NCBI GenBank assembly: GCA_017959135.1
Contig: JAGDBH010000236.1
Span: 1 to 13,711 of the forward strand
Reading direction: 5' to 3'
Length of the DNA stretch: 13,711 nucleotides
Source of the DNA: Succinivibrio sp.
GTDB taxonomy: Bacteria; Pseudomonadota; Gammaproteobacteria; Enterobacterales; Succinivibrionaceae
Below, piece after piece: positions 6,655 to 13,711 of the stretch (its first letter is position 1; every line of letters begins with the position of its first letter). The notes beneath the pieces are model-generated. The model was not told where the DNA came from. It ran no database searches and saw only the letters and a list, made by a program, of their open reading frames with translations. The position numbers were made by a program, and so were the translations under genes.

Positions 6655-7380
6655 ATGTCTTCGGAGCAGAAAAGTAACGTACGTAGAATTCTACTTAAGA
6701 TTTCTGGTGAGGCCTTAAGTGGAGATACAGGTTTTGGTATTGATCCTAAAGTTCTGTCTCAGACTGCAAAAGCAATCAGAGATGTTCAGGAAAAAGGTGT
6801 TCAGACCGTATTAGTAATTGGCGGCGGAAATATCTTCCGCGGTGCTGCATTACAGAAAGCAGGGTTTGATAGAGTATCAGGCGACCAGATGGGTATGCTT
6901 GCAACTATCATGAACGGACTTGCTATGAGAGAGGAATTAAAGGCCCAGGGTGGTAAGTGTGTACTTATGAGTGCATACGGAATTCCATCTATTACCGCTC
7001 AGTACAGTGCTACTGAAGGTCGTGACCTGTTAAACCAGGGGTATAGCCTGATTGTTGCCGGCGGTACCGGTTCTCCTTTCTTCACAACTGATACAGCTGC
7101 TGTTTTACGTGCAATTGAACTTCAATGCTCTGAAGTTTTAAAAGCTACCAAAGTTGATGGTATTTACACGGCAGATCCTGTAAAAGACAAAAATGCTACC
7201 AAATTTGATGCATTGACATTTGATGAAGTAATTTCTAAGCAATTAGAAGTGATGGACCTCACTGCTTTTGCATTAGCACGTGAACATCATATGCCAATTA
7301 GAGTATTCTCTATGAATAAACCAGGTGCATTTGACAAGGCAGCAATTGGTGATGCCGAAGGAACTGTGGTAAGCGATTAA
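6655..7380 (+). CDS. pyrH: Uridylate (UMP) kinase
   Basis: PyrH phosphorylates UMP to UDP with ATP, feeding all pyrimidine nucleotides; bacterial enzymes are hexamers activated by GTP and inhibited by UTP. The 241 residues equal the E. coli length. Amino-acid-kinase-family motifs appear in order: LKISGEAL (14-21), VIGGGNIFRG (54-63), D77 in SGDQMG, GGTGSPFFTTDTAA (136-149) and TKVDGIYTADP (165-175). The ATG has a GGAG about 10 nt upstream. The stop codon TAA overlaps the ribosome site of frr, which begins 13 nt later, so the genes are very likely cotranscribed. Codon use is less biased than in tsf, fitting lower expression. Confidence 0.99.
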   Translation: MSSEQKSNVRRILLKISGEALSGDTGFGIDPKVLSQTAKAIRDVQEKGVQTVLVIGGGNIFRGAALQKAGFDRVSGDQMGMLATIMNGLAMREELKAQGGKCVLMSAYGIPSITAQYSATEGRDLLNQGYSLIVAGGTGSPFFTTDTAAVLRAIELQCSEVLKATKVDGIYTADPVKDKNATKFDALTFDEVISKQLEVMDLTAFALAREHHMPIRVFSMNKPGAFDKAAIGDAEGTVVSD

Positions 7381-7393
7381 GGAGTTTATATAA

Positions 7394-7951
7394 ATGTTAA
7401 ATGACGTTCATAAAAACGCAGAATCCCGTATGAACAAGGCTGTTGAGTCTTTAGATGTACGTCTTTCAAAGATTCGTACTGGACGTGCTCAGCCTGCATT
7501 ACTTGACGGAATTATGGTTGACTACTATGGCAGCCAGACTCCACTACGTCAGGTAGCTCAGATCAATGTTGAAGATGCTCGTACCTTGAAGCTAAGCGTA
7601 TTTGATAGAAACGCTATCAAGGCTGTAGAAAAAGCAATTCAGCAGTCAGAATTAGGTTTAAACCCTGTTGTTGCAGGTGTTGAAATTCGCGTACCTCTAC
7701 CTCCATTAACTGAAGAGCGTCGTAAAGAGCTTGTTAAGATCGTTAAGAACGAAGTAGAGCAGTCAAAGGTTGAAATCCGTAACATCCGTCGTGATGCTAA
7801 CGCTGAAGTTAAAGACCTTCAGAAGAACAAAGAGATTTCAGAGGACGAGCAGCGTTCAGCTGAAGAGAAGATTCAGAAGCTAACCGATGCTTCAATCAAG
7901 AAGGCTGATGATCTTTTAGCTGCTAAGCAGAAAGAATTAATGGAAATTTAA
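7394..7951 (+). CDS. frr: Ribosome recycling factor
   Basis: RRF, with EF-G, splits the post-termination ribosome so that it can start again. The 185 residues equal the E. coli length. The sequence shows the tRNA-like fold pattern: N-terminal helix with [16 protein letters not shown] (24-39), the beta domain ([16 protein letters not shown], about 42-57) and [20 protein letters not shown] segment ([16 protein letters not shown] here), then the C-terminal helix with [15 protein letters not shown] lies 9 nt before the ATG. Its leucine codons also avoid CTG. The stop TAA is followed after 9 nt by uppS in the same reading frame. Confidence 0.99.
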   Translation: MLNDVHKNAESRMNKAVESLDVRLSKIRTGRAQPALLDGIMVDYYGSQTPLRQVAQINVEDARTLKLSVFDRNAIKAVEKAIQQSELGLNPVVAGVEIRVPLPPLTEERRKELVKIVKNEVEQSKVEIRNIRRDANAEVKDLQKNKEISEDEQRSAEEKIQKLTDASIKKADDLLAAKQKELMEI

Positions 7952-7960
7952 TTCATCTGT

Positions 7961-8713
7961 ATGCCGATTAGTCAAAGTACTCCGGGGAGCTTAACTGCTC
8001 CTCGTCATTTAGCCATAATTATGGATGGAAATGGACGATGGGCACAATCTCGAGGAAAACAGCGAGTAAGTGGTCATCAGGAGGGGGCTAATGCTGTTAG
8101 GCGTGTAATCACTGAGTGTGCAAAAATGGGAGTTAAGGAATTAACTCTTTTTGCATTTTCTAGTGAGAACTGGAAACGCCCAACAATGGAAGTTAATGCC
8201 CTTATGACATTGTTTGTCCAGGCTATCCGTAAAGAAAGCAAAAATCTTTTAGAAAACGGTATCCGTACCAGAGTTGCTGGTGATATTTCCCGTTTTCCTA
8301 AAATTCTTCAAAACCAGATTAAGAAGCTTGAACAGTTAACTGCTGAATGTGATGTCATGAAACTTAACATCGCTGCAAACTATGGCGGCAGATGGGATAT
8401 CCTACAGGCATGCAGAAATCTTCTGGATTCATACAGCAAAGAGCCATTTGATATTGAAGCTCTGGATGAATCGAAGTTTACAGAGAATCTGAATATTGTT
8501 TCAGATGTTGATCTGATGATCAGAACTGGCGGAGAGCAGAGAATCAGTAATTTCCTTCTCTGGCAGGCAGCATATGCTGAACTCTATTTTTCAGATACTC
8601 TATGGCCAGACTTCGGTAAAGAAGATTTAATTCAAGCATTCACTTTTTTCAACAGCAGAGAACGTCGTTTCGGAATGACTTCTGCTCAGGTACAAAAAAA
8701 GGATAATCAATAA
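7961..8713 (+). CDS. uppS: Undecaprenyl diphosphate synthase (di-trans, poly-cis)
   Basis: UppS (also called ispU) condenses eight isopentenyl diphosphates with farnesyl diphosphate to make the C55 lipid carrier used for peptidoglycan and O-antigen synthesis. It is soluble or loosely membrane-associated. The 250 residues match the family. The catalytic aspartate is D22 in IIMDGNGRWA, H39 lies in SGHQEG, the FSSENWKRP motif is at 66-74, and the RTGGEQRISNFLLWQAAYAELYF block (188-210) carries the conserved arginines and the glutamate that binds magnesium with isopentenyl diphosphate. No other in-frame start exists between this ATG and the frr stop. No convincing Shine-Dalgarno is visible, which suggests translation depends on frr. 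The stop overlaps the cdsA start by one base (TAATG). Confidence 0.98.
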   Translation: MPISQSTPGSLTAPRHLAIIMDGNGRWAQSRGKQRVSGHQEGANAVRRVITECAKMGVKELTLFAFSSENWKRPTMEVNALMTLFVQAIRKESKNLLENGIRTRVAGDISRFPKILQNQIKKLEQLTAECDVMKLNIAANYGGRWDILQACRNLLDSYSKEPFDIEALDESKFTENLNIVSDVDLMIRTGGEQRISNFLLWQAAYAELYFSDTLWPDFGKEDLIQAFTFFNSRERRFGMTSAQVQKKDNQ

Positions 8714-9576
8714 TGTTTACAAGAATCTGTACAGCTGTGGTTCTGATAGTGGCTGTCCTTGCATGGTTATTTAAAGCAGATTATGCGATTTATGCCATGG
8801 GCTGTCTGTTTATGTACGCTGTAGGCGCTTATGAGATGGGCCCTCTATTAGGATACAAGAGCAGAATTCCTTTTATTCTGATCTCCTGCATCTGTGCTGT
8901 TCTTTCCTTTATTGCTGTTGGAAATCCAGGTAATTTTATCAATACAGGCATTCCATCAATTGCTCAGTATATTACTGTTGCAGGTATGATAGTCTGGATT
9001 GGCTGCTTACCTTTATTGATAAAATATCCGCACAATACCGCATGGCATAACAGTCTTGTTCTGAACACCATTATCGGTATTCTCTTACTGGTTCCTTTCC
9101 TGATGGGCCTTCTGATTCTCAGAGCAAGCGAGTACGCAACAAGCAACCTGTCAGGTTCATTCCTTGTCCTGAGTGTTATGGCTCTTGTATGGTGTGCTGA
9201 TTCAGGCGCATATTTCACAGGCTATTTCCTGGGCAAGCACAAGATGCTTCCAAATGTAAGTCCTAAGAAGACTGTTGAAGGTTTAATCGGTGGTCTTGTT
9301 ACCGCACTGATTGGCATGTATATCTTCATGCAGTTAGGCTGGTTCGGTCAGTATGCTGACAACAAGTTTGCCTTAACCTGCGCATGTGTCGCAGCAATTC
9401 TTTTCTCTGTAATCGGAGATCTGGTTGAAAGCATGCTGAAGAGAATTGTTGGCATCAAAGATTCAGGAAAAATCTTCCCAGGTCACGGTGGTATGCTTGA
9501 TCGTATAGATTCACAGCTTGCAGCAATTCCTGTATTTTTAACCGTTATCTGGTTGGTAAGCGGAGAGTTACGTTAA
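8713..9576 (+). CDS. cdsA: Phosphatidate cytidylyltransferase (CDP-diacylglycerol synthase)
   Basis: CdsA makes CDP-diacylglycerol from CTP and phosphatidic acid, the branch point for all membrane phospholipids; it is an inner-membrane enzyme. The 287 residues are strongly hydrophobic, with about seven to nine membrane segments beginning at the N-terminus (TAVVLIVAVLAWLF). The C-terminal family signature runs from about residue 240 to 267 (SMLKR...KDSGKIFPGHGG..DRID) and holds the conserved lysine, aspartates and HGG of the catalytic site. The start overlaps the uppS stop in TAATG, with an AGGA upstream inside uppS, indicating translational coupling. dxr begins 1 nt after its stop. Leucine codons here are mixed CTG/CTT/TTA, unlike rpsB and tsf. 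Confidence 0.98.
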   Translation: MFTRICTAVVLIVAVLAWLFKADYAIYAMGCLFMYAVGAYEMGPLLGYKSRIPFILISCICAVLSFIAVGNPGNFINTGIPSIAQYITVAGMIVWIGCLPLLIKYPHNTAWHNSLVLNTIIGILLLVPFLMGLLILRASEYATSNLSGSFLVLSVMALVWCADSGAYFTGYFLGKHKMLPNVSPKKTVEGLIGGLVTALIGMYIFMQLGWFGQYADNKFALTCACVAAILFSVIGDLVESMLKRIVGIKDSGKIFPGHGGMLDRIDSQLAAIPVFLTVIWLVSGELR

Positions 9577-9577
9577 T

Positions 9578-10777
9578 ATGAAGAGTGTTACTCTTTTAGG
9601 TGCTACCGGTTCAATTGGTACATCAACCCTGGACATTATCAGAAGACACAGAGATGAATATAAGCTTCATGGTATTGTCGCCAATTCATCAGTTGAAAAG
9701 ACCATTGAAATCATTAAGGAATTCAAGCCTCAGCGTGTTGCTTTAGCCGATACCCTTGCATGTAAGAAATTACGTGAGGAACTGAAAAAACAGAATCTGT
9801 TTATTGATGTCCTGGAAGGTTCAGCTGGCTGCGAGGAGCTGTCAGGCGATGGCGCTTCAGAGATTGTTGTAGCAGCTATTGTTGGTGCCGCAGGCTTAAA
9901 GCCAATTCTATCTGCCGTAAAGACAGGCTGTATTGTCGCTCTTGCCAACAAAGAATCACTTGTAATGTCAGGTAAGATTTTCTTTAATGAAGCTAAGAAA
10001 TACGGCGCAAAGATTCTTCCTGTAGACAGCGAGCACAGTGCTATTTTCCAGTGTCTGCCTTATGAGCTGCAGACCAATCTCGGATTCTGTGACCTTAAAA
10101 AGGCAAATGTATCAAAGATTCTTCTGACAGGATCTGGTGGTCCTTTCAGAGATACTCCTTTATCAGAGTTACCAGCTGTAACTCCAAAGCAGGCTATCTC
10201 TCATCCTGTATGGTCAATGGGTCCTAAGATTTCTGTTGACTCAGCAACAATGATGAATAAAGGTCTTGAGTTTATTGAGGCTCGTTACCTGTTCAATGCA
10301 ACTGATGATGATATCAAGGTTGTTATTCATCCTCAGTCTGTAATCCATTCAATGGTTGCCTACACCGATGGAGCTGTTATGGCTCAGATGGGGCAGCCTG
10401 ATATGAGAACTCCAATTGCTGTAGCAATGGGCTTCCCTGAGAGAATCGAATCTGGTGTAGCTCCTCTTGATTTTGAAAAGTTAGGAGAGCTTACATTCAG
10501 AGCTCCTGACTATGAAAGATATCCTTGTCTGAAGCTTGCAATGCAGGCAAGTGTGAGCGGACAGGGAGCAACTACCGCTCTAAATGCTGCCAATGAGATT
10601 GCTGTTGAGGCATTCTTAAAGGAGCAGATCAGATATACAGATATCGCAGTGGTTGTTGAGAAGGTATTAAATACCTTTGGTTCTCCAGAGCTTCACAGTG
10701 TAGATGAAGTATTAAACGCAGATTCTCAGTCAAGAGAGATTGCAAGAGAAGCTGTAAAGGAGCTTGCTAATGGTTAA
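9578..10777 (+). CDS. dxr: 1-deoxy-D-xylulose 5-phosphate reductoisomerase
   Basis: Dxr (IspC) converts DXP to 2-C-methyl-D-erythritol 4-phosphate with NADPH, the committed step of the MEP isoprenoid pathway that supplies UppS; it is the fosmidomycin target. The 399 residues align with the E. coli protein (398) so closely that key positions keep their numbers. The NADPH loop is LGATGSIGTSTL (7-18) and ANKESL is at 123-128. Metal ligands are D150, E152 and E231. Substrate contacts are S186, H209, S222, N227 and K228, and W212 lies in the mobile loop. The GGAGAG ribosome site is inside the cdsA end. The gene sits after cdsA, the order seen in Pseudomonas, while E. coli has dxr between frr and uppS. 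Confidence 0.99.
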   Translation: MKSVTLLGATGSIGTSTLDIIRRHRDEYKLHGIVANSSVEKTIEIIKEFKPQRVALADTLACKKLREELKKQNLFIDVLEGSAGCEELSGDGASEIVVAAIVGAAGLKPILSAVKTGCIVALANKESLVMSGKIFFNEAKKYGAKILPVDSEHSAIFQCLPYELQTNLGFCDLKKANVSKILLTGSGGPFRDTPLSELPAVTPKQAISHPVWSMGPKISVDSATMMNKGLEFIEARYLFNATDDDIKVVIHPQSVIHSMVAYTDGAVMAQMGQPDMRTPIAVAMGFPERIESGVAPLDFEKLGELTFRAPDYERYPCLKLAMQASVSGQGATTALNAANEIAVEAFLKEQIRYTDIAVVVEKVLNTFGSPELHSVDEVLNADSQSREIAREAVKELANG

Positions 10778-12137
10778 CTTTTTAGGTGGTATCTTCTATT
10801 TCCTGCTTGCACTGGGAATTCTGGTTACCATCCATGAGTTGGGACATTTTTTAGCAGCTCGTGCCTGCAAGGTAAAGGTTCTGCGTTTTTCTCTGGGCTT
10901 TGGACCGATCATCTACAAAAGAACCGGTAAAGATGGCTGTGAGTACGCTGTAAGTGCTATTCCTCTTGGCGGATACGTTAAGATGGAAGGAGAGAATACT
11001 CCCGTTGAAGGAGAAGAAAAGGCCAGCCTGTCTCCAGATTCATTCAAGGCCAAACCAGTCTGGCAGAGAGCGATTATTATCTTTGCGGGGCCTTTCTTCA
11101 ATATAGCTCTGGCTGTAATTCTGTTTACTATTGTAAACATGTCAGGAATTTCCGAGCGCTATGCTGTAGTCGGTGATGTAACTCCAATGTCCATTGCCGA
11201 GGAAACCGGTTTTAAGACTTTTGACCGCATCGAGTCCGTTGAAGGCAAGAAGATCGAGACCTGGTCTGACTTTGTATATACACTGGTTGAGTACACAGGT
11301 TCTGACACAATTCTGGATGTTGTCGTAAAGACAGATATGGGTAAAGGTTCAGCCAGAACTCTGCCTCTGTCTTTGAAGAACTTTACATTAAACAGAAATG
11401 AATCACCTCTGGATGTTCTGGGACTTAAGATCTGCTACGGAGATATAACCAGTACACTTGGAGCTGTCGTAAAAAATTCTCCTGCGGATAAAGCCGGCCT
11501 TAAAGTTGGTGATAAAATTGTTTTGATTGACGGTCAGGAGATTGATTCATGGTTCCGTATTCAGGAAAAAATTGCTGATTCAAACTGTAGACCAATGGAG
11601 CTTGTAGTTGAGCGCGATGGTAAAAAATACAGTGCGATCGTCGTCCCAGAATTAAAAAATAACTCAAGAGCTAAAATTTCCAAGCCTTTTGTTGGTATTG
11701 CTGCGAAAGTCGAGCCTCTTGAAGGTCTAACCCGCATGGTATCATATGGACCTATAGATGCATTTGGAAAAGCTCTTAATGATGCTGTCAGCATGTCAAA
11801 GCTGGTTATCGTTTCTGCCTACAAACTGATTAACGGTAGCATCTCAGCTGACAATATCTCCGGTCCTATTGCAATTGCAAAAGGTGCGCAGGAAAGTGCC
11901 CAGTTTGGACTGATTATCTTTATAAGTTTTTTGGCTGCTATTAGTGTAAACTTAGGTATCCTCAATTTAATTCCGATACCGGTTTTGGATGGTGGTCAGC
12001 TATTATTTTTAGCCTATGAGGCAATTATGCACAAAGAGCCTAGTGCCAGAACACAGGCCTTTCTGACCTCAATAGGCGCAGCGGTCCTACTGACCCTGAC
12101 AGTATTTGCTGTCTTTAACGACATAAAAGGTTTATAA
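10770..12137 (+). CDS. rseP: Site-2 intramembrane zinc metalloprotease (sigma-E activation)
   Basis: RseP cuts membrane-anchored anti-sigma factor RseA after DegS and so releases sigma-E; it also clears leftover signal peptides. I choose the ATG at 10770 (455 residues) over an in-frame TTG at 10764, because AAGGAG (10757-10762) is 7 nt from the ATG but only 1 nt from the TTG. This start also places HELGH at residues 22-26, exactly as in E. coli. Features in order: first membrane segment with H22, E23 and H26; the GFGP...IPLGGYVKM loop (43-72); a second membrane segment near 102-124; two periplasmic PDZ domains (about 127-220 and 222-310); and the third zinc ligand D407 in NLIPIPVLDGG (399-409), within the last membrane pair. 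The residue after LDGG is Q where E. coli has H. The start overlaps the dxr end by 8 nt. Confidence 0.97.
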   Translation: MVNFLGGIFYFLLALGILVTIHELGHFLAARACKVKVLRFSLGFGPIIYKRTGKDGCEYAVSAIPLGGYVKMEGENTPVEGEEKASLSPDSFKAKPVWQRAIIIFAGPFFNIALAVILFTIVNMSGISERYAVVGDVTPMSIAEETGFKTFDRIESVEGKKIETWSDFVYTLVEYTGSDTILDVVVKTDMGKGSARTLPLSLKNFTLNRNESPLDVLGLKICYGDITSTLGAVVKNSPADKAGLKVGDKIVLIDGQEIDSWFRIQEKIADSNCRPMELVVERDGKKYSAIVVPELKNNSRAKISKPFVGIAAKVEPLEGLTRMVSYGPIDAFGKALNDAVSMSKLVIVSAYKLINGSISADNISGPIAIAKGAQESAQFGLIIFISFLAAISVNLGILNLIPIPVLDGGQLLFLAYEAIMHKEPSARTQAFLTSIGAAVLLTLTVFAVFNDIKGL

Positions 12138-12164
12138 ATTTTCTAAACAAACAATGGTTTTAAG

Positions 12165-13711
12165 ATGAGATCTCACTTTTCAATAAAAATAGCAAGCCTA
12201 AGTCTTGCAGTAGCTTCAGTACTCGGTATTTCCACCGCAGCTTTTGCAGCAGGTGATCCTGTTATCAGCGATATTCAGATCAGAGGTCTGAATCGTGTAA
12301 CCAAGGGTGCGGTATTGCTTGCTCTTCCAGTAAAGGAAGGCGATGTAATGTCAAGAGAGAATACCTCTCTTGCTATGCAGAGACTGTATGCAACTGGTGA
12401 ATTCGATGAGGTTAAGCTTTCACGTGACGGCAGTACCTTCATCGTTACAGTTCAGGAAAGACCAACCGTAGGTGCTATTGATTTCTCTGGTAACGTTAAT
12501 ATCAAGAAAGAGGATCTGGAGAAGGTTATCAATGATCAGGGCATTCGCGTAGGTGACCCTCTGAATAACCAGGCTCTGAACACTATTGAAAAGTCATTAG
12601 AGGATTTCTATCACTCATCAGGTATGTATCAGGCTTCTGTGAAGGCTGTTATCACCAATCTTCCTCGTAACCGTGCTGATATCAAGATTGAGATTATCGA
12701 AGGTAAGGCTGCAGAGATTCAGCAGATTAACATTGTGGGCAACAATTCATTCCCAGAGGATGTTCTGTTAGCTCAGATGGAGCTTCGTGATGATGTTCCT
12801 TGGTGGAACTTCATGGCTAACACCAAGTATAACGGTCAGAAGTTCAGAGCTGATCTTGAGTCATTAAAGTCATTCTATATGGACAGAGGTTATGTAAACT
12901 TCAAGATTGATTCAACCTCAGTTGAACTTACTCCAGATAAGAAGGGTATCTATCTGACCATTGCCATCAACGAGGGTGAGCAGTACAAGATTTCAGGAAC
13001 CTCTGTAAGAGGCGATACCTTAAAGTATGGTGAAGAGCTGAATAATGCTGTAACCATTGAAAAGGGGGAGATTTACAATCAGCGCAGAATTACCGAGAAC
13101 GAGAAGACTCTTGCTTCTATTCTGGGTAAGTATGGCTACGCAAACTCTGAGGTTAAGAGCTTCCCTGTATTTAACGACAAGGAGAAGACTGTTGAGCTTC
13201 AGTTCAACGTAATGCCTGGCAAGCGTGTTCATGTTTCACAGGTATTCATCAGCGGTAACGATACCACTGACGATACTGTTATCAGACGTGAGCTTCGTCA
13301 GATGGACGGTTCATGGCTGTCATCTGAGGCTATTGATGTTTCAAAGACACGTCTGGACAGAACAGGTTATTTCGAGTCATCAGAAATTACCACAGAGAAA
13401 GTTGGCGGTTCTGATGACACTGTTAACGTAAATACCAAGGTTACTGAGAGACCTACAGGTGCAATCTCTGGCGGTATCGGTTTTGGTACTGACTCAGGTC
13501 TGACCATTCAGGCAGGTATTTCTCAGAGCAACCTGTTTGGTTGGGGTACCCAGGGTGCTATTAACGCATATCAGAATGATTACCGTAAGCACATGGAAGT
13601 ATCTTACACCGACCCATATTTCACTGTTGATAACGTAAGTCTGGGTGGAAAGCTCTTCCTGGATAACTACTATGGTGCTGATGATGCCGACGTTATCGAC
13701 TATACCAACAA
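12165..13711 (+). CDS. bamA: Outer membrane protein assembly factor BamA (3' end outside window)
   Basis: BamA is the essential core of the BAM complex that folds and inserts beta-barrel proteins into the outer membrane. The visible 515 codons start with a signal peptide ([10 protein letters not shown], hydrophobic stretch, then STAAFA with cleavage expected after residue 28). Five POTRA domains follow in the periplasm: the first opens with [12 protein letters not shown] (about 34-45) and contains the [10 protein letters not shown] pattern; the fifth begins near [12 protein letters not shown] (about 352) and contains RLDRTGYFE. The barrel begins near residue 430 ([14 protein letters not shown], then NLFGWG) and continues past the window edge. 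No other in-frame start is available, since a TAA at 12144 blocks extension. The ribosome site is poor. The gene lies 27 nt after rseP, a pairing conserved in gammaproteobacteria. Confidence 0.98.
   Translation, partial: MRSHFSIKIASLSLAVASVLGISTAAFAAGDPVISDIQIRGLNRVTKGAVLLALPVKEGDVMSRENTSLAMQRLYATGEFDEVKLSRDGSTFIVTVQERPTVGAIDFSGNVNIKKEDLEKVINDQGIRVGDPLNNQALNTIEKSLEDFYHSSGMYQASVKAVITNLPRNRADIKIEIIEGKAAEIQQINIVGNNSFPEDVLLAQMELRDDVPWWNFMANTKYNGQKFRADLESLKSFYMDRGYVNFKIDSTSVELTPDKKGIYLTIAINEGEQYKISGTSVRGDTLKYGEELNNAVTIEKGEIYNQRRITENEKTLASILGKYGYANSEVKSFPVFNDKEKTVELQFNVMPGKRVHVSQVFISGNDTTDDTVIRRELRQMDGSWLSSEAIDVSKTRLDRTGYFESSEITTEKVGGSDDTVNVNTKVTERPTGAISGGIGFGTDSGLTIQAGISQSNLFGWGTQGAINAYQNDYRKHMEVSYTDPYFTVDNVSLGGKLFLDNYYGADDADVIDYTN

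Noticed and set aside
10764..10769. TTG at 10764 as the rseP start
   Set aside because: Only 1 nt separates it from the AAGGAG ribosome site, while the ATG at 10770 has 7-nt spacing and gives zinc-ligand positions identical to E. coli RseP.
12804..12840. GGAACTT inside bamA as a possible sigma-E -35 element
   Set aside because: No matching -10 element (GTCNAA or TCTGA type) is found at the right spacing, and the position inside the coding region makes little sense for bamA.
13020..13431. Open frames on both strands at 13020-13232 (-) and 13225-13431 (+)
   Set aside because: They lie entirely inside the continuous bamA reading frame, whose translation shows clear POTRA and barrel features.

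Overview
The window is a conserved housekeeping region of a gammaproteobacterium. The gene order (glnD and map on the minus strand; rpsB-tsf-pyrH-frr-uppS-cdsA-dxr-rseP-bamA on the plus strand) is the classic gammaproteobacterial translation/envelope cluster. Moderate GC, TTA/CTA leucine codons in the most highly expressed genes and divergence from E. coli suggest an AT-leaning anaerobic lineage such as Succinivibrionaceae. That family-level placement is inference only.

Left part (1-4562): the last 38 codons of an unidentified plus-strand gene converge on glnD, with only 2 nt between the stop codons and a hairpin spanning both. glnD (PII uridylyltransferase) follows map (methionine aminopeptidase) by 13 nt, so the two are probably cotranscribed from a promoter in front of map. 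Upstream of map lies an additional minus-strand gene for an RNase Z-like metallo-beta-lactamase-fold hydrolase. It has its own promoter and intrinsic terminator and sits between map and rpsB, which are usually direct divergent neighbours.

Middle (4563-4881): a 319-nt divergent intergenic region. It holds a promoter for the hydrolase, an A/T palindrome, an extended -10 promoter for rpsB, and a roughly 165-nt structured rpsB leader. The leader contains a terminator-like hairpin and then a nested stem-loop that is a candidate site for S2 autoregulation.

Right part (4882-13711): rpsB and tsf, separated by a leaky terminator/attenuator, then a tightly packed run of pyrH, frr, uppS, cdsA, dxr, rseP and bamA. 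bamA is cut by the window edge. The run links translation (S2, EF-Ts, ribosome recycling factor), UMP phosphorylation, isoprenoid and undecaprenyl carrier synthesis (Dxr, UppS), phospholipid precursor synthesis (CdsA), envelope stress proteolysis (RseP) and outer membrane protein assembly (BamA).

I found no mobile element, CRISPR array, tRNA or rRNA, and no clear new multi-gene system. The most interesting points are regulatory: the rpsB leader, the hairpin over the convergent stops, the same-frame frr/uppS junction without a Shine-Dalgarno, and the arm-less RNase Z-like gene inserted between map and rpsB.
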